In this document: positions 1 through 9,990 of the stretch, in pieces
Layout of the letters: the number at the start of each line of letters is the position of its first letter
Numbering within the stretch: the stretch's first letter is position 1
From: Ceriagrion tenellum
Lineage: Eukaryota; Arthropoda; Insecta; Odonata; Coenagrionidae
Length of the DNA: 64,000 nt
Assembly (NCBI GenBank): GCA_963169105.1
Contig: OY720633.1
Coordinates: 146,589,200-146,653,199, forward strand
Direction of reading: 5' to 3'
Notes under the pieces: model-generated
Databases searched by the model: none
The model's input: only the letters and a program-made list of their open reading frames with translations
Told to the model about the DNA's origin: nothing
Program-made: the position numbers and the translations under genes

Positions 1-777
1 CTGTCTAATTTTAGTGTTTCTGCATACCCTTTGAACATCCCTTGCTTCACACAATTCCCTCATCTCTATTCATCACAAATATGTTGTATACTGATGCGGG
101 GCTGGCACTATGAAAGAGATACTCATGAGCTGAGACGTCGAAAAAGAAACTACATAGTTTCTCTTTCAATTTCTAGGGGGCCAGCGTCATTGTGATATAT
201 TATAGCGAGTGGGGCTCACCCAAGGTTCTTAGGATTTGAGGGTTAGCATGTGACATACAAGCTTTCGGGGAAATGTGAATAGTATCTTTCCCTCTGCCGT
301 GTATAGGAGTATACGATTTCCTGCAAAGGTTGGATACTAAAAGTTCGCGCGACGAGGAAATTTTTAGGGGGGTCCAACTAGGTTTCACCCCGGCCCCCCC
401 TCAGACAGCTATCGACCATCCGACCCACTACTCTACGACACCACACTGCAGATATGTATCAATGAAACATTATCGGGAGATTATTTTAAAATAGCAAAAA
501 ATCAAATAAAACCTAGTAGGTATGTAAAACGAGTCCTCATCCACTCATCTAAAGTTTCAAACCCACGGCCATGAGCTTCGCAAAATCTGCACTTCTTGAG
601 TTCTAAAATGAGGGTAAAATACCTTTACATCCGCGTCAAAGTTGCGAATCGAACCTCTATGTAAGTAGAATATATTATTCATTTCAGTCGCCGCGACGGA
701 CGGAATACTTCGCTTTCACTAGGCATTGAAATTGTGGCCATTGAACAATTCTGTCACGGTTAGGATTCAAACTCGGA
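1..777. other. No gene seen; target region of the hAT insertion
   Basis: I see no supported coding sequence here. The only reading frame of note is short (62 codons, minus strand) and resembles nothing I know. Bases 763-773 read on the minus strand as AGTTTGAATCC, close to the pol III B-box consensus GGTTCGANNCC, so the sequence split by the hAT element may be an old tRNA-like SINE. That is a weak inference. Confidence 0.4.
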
Positions 778-785
778 ACCTCGGC

Positions 786-905
786 TAGTGTTGCCGCGAG
801 ACTCGAGACGAGACCGTAGTGGAGAATTCGAGACGAGACTCGAGACGAGACCGCCTTCTGACAAGACGAGACGATACCACCTCCACGAGACTCTCGAAAG
901 TCTCG
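786..905 (+). repeat. Left hAT terminal and subterminal CGAGACGAGAC repeats
   Basis: The left terminus is followed by irregular copies of CGAGACGAGAC and CGAGACTCGAGACG up to about 905. The same motif crowds the right end. In hAT elements clustered short subterminal motifs are known transposase-binding sites, so this is the inferred role. Confidence 0.75.
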
Positions 906-1779
906 AAATACGGATATATGTGATTAATTGGTGTTTAGTTTAACATTATCCCTAAAACTACATCCTTCTGCAAATACGAAATCAATTTTATGTTTTCCTA
1001 AAGTATTAAATTTGAAATATAATTCAATGATAACTTTGCGATAAATTAGTTAACTAGTAAAAATAATTTTTTGCTGATACTACTATTTCTGATGGTATGA
1101 GCGTGACATCTGGAGCCAAATAATGGAGTGTTATTGGCTGACTACTTTTTCTTATTACCTCCTATAAAAAACCTTGGGAAACTTGTCCAGCAAATGATGT
1201 ACTATTTTCTAAAGCAGCAATTTTCAGTGCTCACTTCTAAGACAATATATCATGGATTATACTCGTATGTTGTGAAAGTTCCGCCCAGCGGCGCTTTCAA
1301 TCCTGCCTACAGCTTATCTTCTATAAAACTATGCTGTAATTTCGTATTGCGCTCATCACCTCCTCGGCGAACGGATGGATGACAATTGAAATCACAATGT
1401 ACCTCTTCCTGCATGATATATCTTCCAAGTTAGTGAGGATATTTGTCACAATGTCGTTGAATTATGATGAGAATAAGACGAGAAAAAAGAATAACTATAA
1501 TTGGCTTTCTTTTGTCTATAATTGTTTTTATTTGCTACTATTTTGCTAACCAAAATTCCATTCAATCTAAAAGTCCACTACTGGAGCATCTAATCAGCAT
1601 TTATTCATCAGCCACTCAATCGAAAATGTGCACAAAGTTTTTAAAAACTTTTAAGTTCTGATGAAAAAATTAGAAGGAGAAAATTACGTTACCCTACCAC
1701 TCGTTACCGTTCCATTCAACTTATTGTTGGATAAGCAAGAAAAAATGGGAGAAATACTTGACAACAAGCCTGGAAGAAA

Positions 1780-2380
1780 CCCTAGTAGCAGAGGACGTTG
1801 CAGCAACGAGCACAATGTTACATGGCAACATGAACGTTGCCAGAACGTTACATCAATGTCCAGGCACAATGTTATCATTTCATATTGAGGCAACGTGCGT
1901 GCAATGTTTACGTTAGCTGTTTTTAACATATATGCTTTATCTAGCAGTGCTAGATAAAGCATATATGTGAGACTAGCACCAACTATAGGGATGGCAAACT
2001 GCAACTCTTTTGATCCATGCATGTCAGAATTTTGCATGTCAGAAAAGTGCTTTTCTGTTCAGAATAATGTAGTTTGCTCAGGTTAGAAGGGTAAGGAGCC
2101 AGTTAATTGCCCGTGGGTGCCCGGCTTTTGAGCTTTTTTCTCCATCTAAAAATTTAATACGTAATTGCAAGAATTTCTTCGATTGCCAAAGCCTACAACG
2201 GCAGTTTCTTTTTAGATGTTGCACTGACAACTTTGCTGCAACGTCGATTTCTGGGACATTCGGATGTCGAGGCAACGTGCATGCAACGTTATCGCAACTA
2301 ACATCAACGTTGTGTGGACTTTGACCTTTTCCCATTGTAACATTGCCTAAACGTTACACCAATGTCCTCTGATACTAGGG
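1780..2380. mobile_element. Nested ~600-bp terminal-inverted-repeat element (MITE-like)
   Basis: The left end starts CCCTAGTAGCAGAGGACGTTG-like sequence at 1780, and the reverse complement of the right end starts CCCTAGTATCAGAGGACATTG-like sequence from 2380. The two arms stay alignable but imperfect for some 50 bp. Both ends are rich in AACGTT-type words. There is also a direct repeat, GAGGCAACGTGC..GCAA, near 1886 and 2269. It carries no coding capacity. It interrupts the hAT transposase, so it inserted after the hAT. No clean target duplication is visible (AAGAAA left and AATGAA right share four of six bases), so the superfamily is unassigned. Confidence 0.7.
1926..1968. repeat. 43-bp perfect palindrome, 1-nt centre
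   Basis: Two perfectly complementary 21-bp arms flank the single base at 1947. It lies near the middle of the left half of the nested inverted-repeat element. Such a near loop-free palindrome would extrude as a cruciform or fold as an RNA hairpin. It may be the product of template switching during replication. Confidence 0.9.
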
Positions 2381-2830
2381 AATGAACTTGATAAAAAAAC
2401 TGTTGCTTGCCAATCTAGCTAATCAGGACAAGATGTTAAAGCACTACCGCCTGACGAGCTGGATTTATTGTGCGGTATTAATATTTAATACTCGTCGTAA
2501 ATGTAAAGGTTTCTCCATGACGCCATGGGGAAAAGAGAAGCATGATAAGTCGCTATTGAAATTTGAAGAAATGTTCCAAGTCTATCTCGGTAAGTATTCC
2601 ACTCGAATTCAGTCCGAACAGTCGATGGATCAAGAGAATCTTAAGAGGTCTGCTTTGGTATAAAGTGATAAGGACGACCTGCTGGATGTGTATCCTCTGT
2701 ATAAGCAGGCACGACCCAGTATTGAGAGGTATGTTCTTTCGACTTAGCTTTTCCCTTTATTTACGCATTGTCGATTAAGTTAACTTATCTTAACTATTTC
2801 TATGATATTGATCAGAAAAAATTAAATTAA

Positions 2831-2950
2831 TATCTACATAATACCCTTCGAGCCGCCGTATGGGCGTGTGGCAGAGGATGTTAGAACACCAACCGTGCAA
2901 AGTTATGTTTTTGGGAGGTGAAATGGTGACATGACTTATAGGAGTCTGAA
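2831..2950 (-). mobile_element. 3' tail of a CR1/Jockey-like retrotransposon inside the hAT
   Basis: The plus strand contains CGAGCCGCCGTATGGGCGTG followed by GGCAGAG and, further on, GTGAAATGGTGACATG. The same string occurs at 32.39 kb, and a diverged version at 34.46 kb where it lies downstream of a readable reverse transcriptase. This places it as the minus-strand 3' untranslated end of that family, severely 5'-truncated. It adds another insertion to the hAT element. Confidence 0.6.
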
Positions 2951-3741
2951 TTATTGTTTAGATTTTTTGACTTTTTAATAGTTTCCGCCCATTTTTTTGT
3001 TATCAGATAATGGCTTTAATGAATTTACTCCTAGTCAGTCATCCCAGTATGAAGAGTGGAGGAAAAAAACTTGAAGACTATGTCAACAGCCGAGATCACG
3101 TAGGAATTTAAACAGATATACTTGGAGGAAGGCAAATGAGCCAACTTTTCCAGTGCAGGAAACAATGGCGAGAGACTTCCTTAGCATTCCCGCTACATCT
3201 GTTCTAGCGGAAAGATTGTTCTCATGGGCTGCATTGACAATGCGATAGCATAGAAACCGCTTGGGCCAGGAATTTGCCATAAGTTTACTCTGTGTGAACT
3301 CTTGGGTGACGAGCAATTTGACCGGTCATGTATAAAGCCAAGGATAATAGAGAAATCTCTATAGTCCGTGTATAAAGCTTATCTTGATTTCACAGTTTTA
3401 AACCTGAAAATTATTTATTATACTTTTTGAAGCAAAAATGTTCGTTATTCCCTTAACCAATTAAATTATTTTTTCAGCAACATTCTTTAATCTTCTGTGG
3501 ATTTTTCGGTACTAACGTTGTGACTATATATCCATTTTTCACTAATTTTATGTTTTATATTTCTAGTATATTCATTGAGTATCACTAAAATCATTGATTG
3601 TACATGCAATTTGATGTATTCGGTGTCCAATTTAATATGTATTTCAAATTCTTATAAACGTCATTACCATTTCGAGTGTGCCGATTCAGCGATTGCGTAC
3701 GTAAGGGAACCTGGCCTTTTTGTGGCACTTAAATTTTGGGG

Positions 3742-3856
3742 GAAGCGAGACGAGACGAGACTGGGTTTCACGAGACGAGACTCGAGACGATACCCGAGTT
3801 CAGAAAACGAGACTGAGACGAGACTGGCTCAAGCCTCGTCTCGTCTCGCGGCTACA
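3742..3856 (-). repeat. Right hAT terminal and subterminal CGAGACGAGAC repeats
   Basis: From about 3742 the plus strand holds several CGAGACGAGACT copies, then the inverted terminal CTCGTCTCGTCTCGCGGCT ending at 3856. Some copies just inside the end have the same plus-strand orientation as those at the left end; only the terminal block is inverted. Confidence 0.72.
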
Positions 3857-4120
3857 CTAACCTCGGCTGAGGAAACGGAGTACATACTCCCACCACAATA
3901 CCAACCTGCTCCTCCTTTAGCACTAAAAGGTCAATATACTGATGATTGTTCCCATTAAAATGAAAACCGTGTCGAGGAGCTAGTGGAGTGACTTAAAACA
4001 GGTCCATATCGAGTCCATAAACATTTAGGCTTCACGATTACTCCTCAATTATCTGGCTATAAACATTTGTGGGACGTATGCGGTGAGACTAACTGAAAGT
4101 TAGCAGGGTTTCTTAAAAGA

Positions 4121-4284
<164 letters not shown>

Positions 4285-4314
4285 GACGATACGCACCATA
4301 GGACGGGATTGTGG

Positions 4315-4334
4315 GCCCCACGTTGGGCGCCAGA
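4315..4334 (-). promoter_or_regulatory. Retrotransposon primer-binding site
   Basis: Directly after the LTR end, in minus-strand sense, comes TC then TGGCGCCCAACGTGGGGC. A TGGCGCC start complementary to a tRNA 3' end is the normal site for priming minus-strand DNA synthesis. It fixes the orientation of the element. Confidence 0.75.
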
Positions 4335-5557
4335 TGTGACGATACGTACCATCGGACGAGCTCGCCAACTCTGATGTTGGACGATTTCGATCCCCGGCCC
4401 CGCTGGTTAGAAACCAGCTGCGATAGTGCATACCTTCACGTAGTCCGCTGACTCACCCACAGCGGGTCGACGGCGGACGGGTCTTACTGAAAGGAAAACC
4501 ACGTGGGTTCTACGGCACGCGATCACGAAAGAGAAGGAGAATACGGGAATTTTGGAGCTCAGTGCGAAGCACAGCAAAGACGAAACGACCTCGTTCAGAT
4601 TGTGAATGGTTTTAGGCATTTATTGGAAAAACAAAAAAATAAACATAGGTAACTTTCTAATTAAATCTAATGAGGGATGAAATGATTATCTGTTTGAATG
4701 ACACACTGATGGAAAGAGAACACAAAAACGCAATAACCCACCAAAAAAACTAATACGAACACATAACAAAATTCACAATGGCCTCTGTAAGAATCTCTAC
4801 TACAATTCTTATTGTCGAGTTGATTGTCCACCTTGAATTTTACATGCTCCGCGTCCGATCGTGCGAAAGTGTCCAGCACTACTGGGAGTTACAACACAAA
4901 TCACAAGGACGGGAGAATAATTATACAGATTTTTGCTTTGTGACAAGCTTAGTAACGTTAAGTGGAATTGTTCCTGAGTCACTATTACATGCGATCACCT
5001 CCACTCGAGGTGTCTTCTTCGGTGGAGAAATGCTGGTTGGAGCAGGAAGAGTGGATAATTCACTATCCAGGGAGAAGGGGATTTGTAGAGTACTTATGTG
5101 TCAAGCTGTGGCTCCACGTCGAATTCACCGCTGGGCGCGTCATCAACCCACAGGTCTTTGGTTGCCTGAGGTTTTCTGGATGATCGGCGTATGGGCGTTA
5201 GACGACGTGAGAAATTTCCTTGACACTGCACCTCGGCCCTCTTTTCTCTCTCTCTCTGTCTTGCTCCCCGGTGCTCTGCTGAACCTTGCTGCCAGACTAC
5301 GGAGTACATGGGACTGCCTCCTCGCACCTTCCACCAACATAACTCCAGACGCCTTGCGCCGGGCCCATTTTATACGGTCGTTCACGTGACACAAACACAA
5401 AATGACATGCGAAACCCCTATTGTAGTTGAAAGTGAGGCCGCTCGTCTAATGCTGTGCCCGCGAAATATGAACGAGCAAAAGCTCGAGACAGGGAACGTC
5501 CGAAACGAAAAATGGAATAAAAAATGAAACGTGACTTGTGCGAGGCATACCGTCACA
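4335..5557 (-). repeat. Gypsy-type LTR, 1223 bp
   Basis: It starts TG and ends CA on the minus strand, with matching short inverted ends TGTGACG and CGTCACA. A TATAAAA box lies at 5374-5368 and an AATAAA polyadenylation signal at 4624-4619, both in minus-strand sense and in the order expected for U3 then R. Whether they were functional is inferred. Confidence 0.75.
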
Positions 5558-5590
5558 ATATATATATATATAAATATAAATAAGCGAGTT

Positions 5591-6668
5591 CTATACAGCC
5601 GTCGGCCGTCTCTCGCATCCTCTTCTCCAAGCCTCCTTGTCTCTCCAGTCTTCATTCTCTAATTGTCTCCTTTTCATATCTTGGGTGACTTGCTTTGTCC
5701 AGTCTTCTGGTGGTCGTCCTCTCTTCCTCCTCCCGGGTGGTTGCCAATTTAATATCTTTTTTGGCCAACGTTTCTCCTCCATTCTTTTTACGTGTCCATA
5801 CCATTTTAGCCGTCTTTTCTCTATTTCTTGTATGATGTTTTCTTCTACTTGCATAATTTTTCTTATATTTTCATTTCTTATTTTTTGTAGTTTTAATATT
5901 CTGCTGCTTCTTCTTAGAAAATCCATTTCTACGACCTGCAGTCTCTGCCTATCCCTTTTGGTAATTTCCCATGTCTCTGCTCCGTAAAGGAGTATGCTCT
6001 GAATAATTGTTTTATATATTTGTAATTTTGTTTTCCTACTTATGTCTTTTGACCATAATATGCTATTCATTTTATTTATTGCTAGTTTTGACTGATTTAT
6101 TCTATTTTTTATCTCTTTTTTACTGGTTCCTTCTTTTCCAATCGTTACACCTAAGTATTTATACTCACTACAGACTTCGATGGCATTTCCTTCTATTTCC
6201 AGATTCCTTGCCTTCTCATTTATTACCATATATTTTGTTTTGTTGAAATTTACTTTCAGGCCCGCTTTATTGTATGTTTCTATCAATTTCCTCATCATAT
6301 ATTCCGCATTGTACTTATCTCCTGTAATTACTATTTGATCGTCAGCAAAAAGTAATGTATATAGTGAGTCCGTCTATTTTTATTCCCATTTCAGCACATT
6401 TTTTTCTTCCAATCCTCCAGAGCTTCGTTAATATAAATTTTAAAAGGAGTGGGTGATAGGCAACACCCTTGTCTTAGTCCTTTATCGGGTTAAATTGACG
6501 GAGATAATTGACTTCCTATTTTTACGTTTGTTTCTAGGTTTTTATAAAGATTTTTTTATTGCTATAATGTATTTTCCGTTTATATTACTTTCATCTAGAA
6601 TGCGGTAAAGATTTTTGATAGGAACTGTGTCGTAGGCCTTTTCTAAATATATGAATACCAGATGCGTT
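5591..6668 (-). pseudogene. RTE-like reverse transcriptase palm, thumb and C-terminus
   Basis: Motif A (LVFIYLEKAYDTVP) is readable near 6668-6620. The catalytic FADD lies at 6349-6338, in the same frame as the 236-codon C-terminal stretch ending at 5591. Between them the frame is broken by shifts (about 6380-6600). The C-terminal part has KYLGV, GAETW, WYGHV.RM and RRKRGRPPEDW motifs, typical of the endonuclease-reverse transcriptases of RTE-like elements in insects. Motif A has Glu-Lys-Ala-Tyr-Asp rather than the commoner Asp..KAFD arrangement. Confidence 0.82.
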
Positions 6669-6723
6669 TCTCCGTTTCTTATTCTTATTTTTTCTGTTAG
6701 TTGTTTTAATGTAAATATGTTAT

Positions 6724-7056
6724 CTACACAGGATCGTCCTGCTGTGAATCCACTTTGCTCTTCCCCGATAGTTCCCCGATAGTTATTTCATGCTCTAACC
6801 TCTCTTTAATAATTCGTCCATACAGTCTTCCACAAGTGGCCGTCACACTAATGCCCCTATAATTTTTACATTCCTTTTTTGAACATTTTTTATGTATTGA
6901 TGTCAAGTAAGCCAACTTCCACTCATTTGGTGGGTCCTCTCCATGAATTAAACACCAATTGAAGATTGTCGTCAATATTTCTAATACTATTTCAGGAGCA
7001 TTTTTTAACAACTCTACTGGAATACCTCCCGGACCTGGGGATTTACCATTTTTCAT
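6724..7056 (-). pseudogene. RTE-like reverse transcriptase, fingers region
   Basis: Starts with KNGKSPGPGGIPVELLK and contains NYRGIS, the first conserved blocks of non-LTR reverse transcriptases. The frame is derailed by an 11-bp tandem duplication (TTCCCCGATAG twice, 6761-6782). Beyond the second copy another frame carries the expected QSGF and AGRS residues. This enzyme would have primed on nicked target DNA and copied the element RNA. Confidence 0.82.
6761..6782. repeat. 11-bp tandem duplication causing a frameshift
   Basis: TTCCCCGATAG occurs twice head to tail within the reverse transcriptase. Removing one copy would put the blocks on either side in one frame, so this duplication is a secondary, identifiable lesion. 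Confidence 0.85.
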
Positions 7057-7068
7057 TTTTTAAAGTGA

Positions 7069-7767
7069 TTATTTAACTTCTTGTATCTTTATTTCTGGTA
7101 TTTCTACGTTTCCTAAAATTTTTTCAGTTTGCATATTCATAAATTCTGTTCTGTCCTCTAAGAACATATTTTGGTAATATTTTACCCATTCATTCATCTT
7201 AATCATATCAATGTTAACTTTTGTTTTATTTTCCTTTTTTAATTCGCTTACGGTTTTCCAGGCCATCTTGGTCCTTGTCCCACCTATAAAGGGTTCGATT
7301 TCTAAGCATTTGTTTTCCCATGCTTCATTTTTTGCTTTGCTTATTTCCCTTTTTACTTCGTATCTTTTTATTGTATATTCCTTACGGTCTTCAGGATCAT
7401 TGGTTGATAACCATTCGTTATATAAATCCTTCTTTTGTTCCACCAGTTTTGCTAGGTCATCTGTCCACCAATAATCCAGAGACTTTCTGGTCCTAGCTTC
7501 TTTTTCGCCAAGTGATTCAAAAGCTGCTTTATGAATGGCTGTCGTCAAGAACCTGTACATCTCCTCGACGTTTCCTTCTATATTTCCATCTATGTTTTGT
7601 CCGATTTTATTTGCCAGTCTTTGCTTGAATAGACCTTTTATAGATTCTTCCTTTAATGATTCGATATTGTATTGTCTTTCCTTTTCTTTTCTGTCTTCTG
7701 TTGTTTTCATGATTTTTCCTATTGGTACTATTTTTCTGTATTTCACGTATATTTTAGCTCCAAGCAA
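7069..7767 (-). pseudogene. RTE-like polyprotein: endonuclease end and linker
   Basis: The frame opens in what looks like the last strand of the apurinic-type endonuclease and continues as a charged linker with the motif DYWWTDDL and many Lys and Glu, as commonly found between endonuclease and reverse transcriptase. It is stopped by TAA at 7071-7069, and the same reading frame then meets another stop before continuing as reverse transcriptase at 7056. So the two pieces are one protein broken by two in-frame stops. The 5' part of the endonuclease with its catalytic residues is not in the window. Confidence 0.78.
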
Positions 7768-7770
7768 GAA

Positions 7771-8252
7771 AAAGAGTACTAGGGAAATACGCTAACAGAG
7801 TTAACTAACGTTGATATTTGTAACTAGTAGTATATCAACTAGCATACGTTAGTATATTATGTGGGGTCCGTAGTAAGCAGGCTTGATATCGGATTAGGAT
7901 CATGTACCGCAAGAGGCTGCTAGGTTTGTGAAGAAATGCCATGAGATATTTAGCGATGTGTCGAGGTTATTTGAAGAATTGGATTTACAGGTTATCACAG
8001 TGTAGGTAAGAGATCAGGTGTGATCTCCTGAGTGATGCGGTATTTTTTGCATTTCCCTGTTTTTCCTTATTTGTGCATGTTCCCCCCTCTGCGGACTTCG
8101 ACGAATTACTTCGCACGACGCAAAAAATGCTCACTGCCGCCCAAGCTGCATCGACTTCTTACTAACAACCTATTGCCGGCGTTTTCGACCGCCTCAGTAA
8201 ATTACAGGGCTCCACGTAGATGTGGATTTCAATTAGTTTAGTTTATCCAGGC
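7771..8252. other. No gene seen
   Basis: AT-rich spacer between two retrotransposon remnants. It has inverted TAACGTTAGT-like words near 7790-7850 (ctaacgttgat, catacgttagta), possibly the footprint of another small element, but I cannot define its ends. Confidence 0.4.
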
Positions 8253-9410
8253 TTTAATTGATATCATCATTGGTTGTTCAATCCTTAGATTGGTTGACTA
8301 CAGCCCTCCACCCTTCCGTCTAATTTTAGTTCCCTTGCTTCCTAGTAACTCTTCCTATACACTCCGCTTTGTTTGGTCCATGAACTTATTCCTGAGTCTT
8401 CTTCTGGGGTCTTTCCCCTCTATTTTACTTTAATTTGGTCTTCCTAAACCAATTGTGTCTCAGAGTATGTCCATTCCATTTGGTTCTTCTTTTATGAATG
8501 GTGTTCCATATGGTCCTTTCCTCTTCTACTTTTCTGTAAACTTCATGATTTCTTATTTAGTACGTTTATTTTATTTTCAATATCCCCCTCCAGCTCCAAG
8601 TCTCTAAGGCTTCTAGTCTGTTCTAGCCTGCTTTTCCTATTGTCTATGTCTCCGATCCAGAGAGTGCCACGTTCCACACGAGTGTTTTCACATACTGTTT
8701 CCTAGTTTGTAGTGCCATCTTCTTTGAGCACAGCAGTTATCTTTTTATCATGAACACATTCTCAACTTGGGCCATTCTTCGCTTAATGTCCGTTGTACTT
8801 CCTCGTCCCTCGTGATGGTAATTCTGAGATAGGTAATGGAAAGCACTTGTCCTAATTCCTCTCCTCTCAGTGTGATTACTGCATTCAGCTTCTCTCTTCC
8901 GCATACTAGGATTTTAGTCGTCGTCTTATTTACTTTAATGTTGTATTCTTGGAGTACTTGGTCCAGTGCGTTTAGTGATCTTTGAATATCATCGCGATTC
9001 CGTACTGTGACTGTGGTATCGTATAGGAAGCTTTATTTCTTCTCTGTTAATCTTTATTCCGTTCAGTCCAATTTCTTATGCTTCTCTCATTGCCTCCTCC
9101 TAGTACTTGTTGAAGAGTGCTCTAGAGAGGCTGCATCCGTCTAACTCCTTTGTTAAATTTAGCTTCTATTTTTCGTTCATCCCTAATTTGCGTTGTGACG
9201 ACTTGCTTCTTGTATAGTTGGTAGATTATTTTTTTAACGTTGTAATCCATTTAGAGTTTTCCATTAGCCCGAACATCTTGTTCCACTCAGCATTGTCTAA
9301 GGGTTTCTCCGGGTCCAGGAATGCGGCATATAGTGACTTGTTCACAGGCATTGCTTTCTCTACCATTACTCTTAGGCAGATTACCTATGGCCTCCATGGT
9401 ACCTCTGTTT
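8253..9410 (-). pseudogene. Second RTE-like non-LTR retrotransposon, heavily decayed
   Basis: Minus-strand reading gives a reverse transcriptase motif A, LYAAFLDPEKPLDNAEW, near 9330-9280, and farther on DDIQRSLNALDQVL and KILVCGREKLNAVI (thumb side), then a KDPRRRLRNKFMDQ region like the Arg-rich C-terminal motif of RTE-like elements. Many stops and shifts interrupt it and the YADD region is destroyed. The 3' end, about 8253, reads GGAGGGCTGTAGTCAACCAA, and this end recurs at 22.78 kb and 39.69 kb, which defines the family terminus. It is more decayed than the neighbour at 5.6-7.8 kb and so probably older. Confidence 0.72.
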
Positions 9411-9985
9411 TTCCAAAATCTTGTTGGTTACTTTCCGAAATCTTGGTGGTTAGTTTCCGAGATGTTGTCTTCAAACTTCATTTCCATCCTTTGGCTTATC
9501 GACGTGGCGTGCAAGGGGTATTCGTTTCCTACTTTTCCATGTACAGTGTCTGATAGAACTGAAAAATTAAAAAGTTGAGCATTTTCCTCACCATCAGTCT
9601 CTTTCCTAATTTTCGACTTGTGGATGGCTGATTACCGTAAAGTTTAACACTGCCTATGGAAGATGGAAACTGCTTGTAATTAAATTATCCAGCTAAATAC
9701 AAGTCCTTGGTCTCGAGTTGCTAGATCTAATCACTGCGGGGTGCTAAGTTTTCTGTGCCAACTGGAGAGCTCTTTTGGTCAAAGCTATCCCAATGAATAC
9801 TTCATCATTATCGGCACTCTAAAAAAATCAATGGTAGTCCTTAAGACAGTCCATTCAATGATTTCCCTGAGTACTAGGCATCTTCCCTGGCGTTTCCTTT
9901 CACATAATTTTTTTCCAATACAAAAACATTTAATTCCTTACATCTTGTTCCTCTCTTCAATCCCGCCATAGATTCCTACCCTTTT
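9411..9985. other. No gene seen
   Basis: Anonymous sequence between the decayed retrotransposon and the BEL element. The last five bases before the LTR (9986-9990, CCCTC) are the target duplication of the BEL insertion. Confidence 0.5.
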
Positions 9986-9990
9986 CCCTC

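Larger units (their letters stand above)
1464..3330 (+). pseudogene. hAT transposase remnant, interrupted
   Basis: This is the decayed transposase of the hAT element. The clearest part is the C-terminal dimerisation domain at 3123-3308, which begins with Trp and contains ARDFLSIPATSVLAERLFSW, the classic FLSIPATS..ER.FS block that helps form transposase multimers. An in-frame TAG at 3246-3248 cuts it just before the usual RNRL motif, and another stop (3072-3074) precedes it. Further upstream, the plus-strand frame from 1661 contains YVTLPLV, compatible with the central hAT region, but this frame runs straight into the nested insertion at 1780. The frame from 2382 continues on the other side. 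The N-terminal zinc finger is not recognisable. No functional protein is possible. The C-terminal call is firm; the N-terminal extent is a guess. Confidence 0.75.
786..3856 (+). mobile_element. hAT-superfamily DNA transposon, complete ends, inactivated
   Basis: The left end starts TAGTGTTGCCGCGAG and the reverse complement of the right end starts TAGTGTAGCCGCGAG, so 14 of the first 15 bases match. The element is flanked by the exact 8-bp direct repeat ACCTCGGC at 778-785 and 3857-3864. An 8-bp duplication and YAGNG-type ends are the hAT signature. Both ends carry CGAGACGAGACT-type subterminal repeats. Inside lies the wreck of a transposase whose C-terminal dimerisation motif is readable at 3123-3308 on the plus strand. 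Two later insertions sit within it: an inverted-repeat element at 1780-2380 and a retrotransposon tail near 2831-2950. The ends are preserved but the protein is broken by stops, shifts and insertions, so this copy could only move if a transposase were supplied in trans. The superfamily is well supported; I cannot name the family. Confidence 0.88.
5558..7770 (-). mobile_element. RTE-like non-LTR retrotransposon, 5'-truncated
   Basis: A minus-strand element running from about 7770 (5' break) to its 3' end near 5580, where the sequence passes into TATTTA and TA repeats. It preserves the end of the endonuclease, the linker, the reverse transcriptase and a C-terminal region with a GRRKRGRPPEDW-type motif found in RTE-like elements. 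The endonuclease N-terminus is missing, the usual result of incomplete reverse transcription. The simple-sequence tail appears to have grown into the (TA)n tract that later received the Gypsy element. Confidence 0.8.

Noticed and set aside
4778..5389. 203-codon plus-strand frame
   Set aside because: It lies wholly inside the Gypsy LTR, antisense to it, and shows no domain.
4335..5557. Simple solo-LTR interpretation
   Set aside because: A primer-binding site and a second copy of the LTR end follow it, so it is an internally deleted element.
5637..7795. Plus-strand Phe/Ser/Leu-rich frames
   Set aside because: They are antisense shadows of the minus-strand RTE-like polyprotein.
9218..9578. Two plus-strand frames of 85-111 codons
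   Set aside because: They are antisense to the decayed reverse transcriptase, whose motif A is readable on the minus strand.
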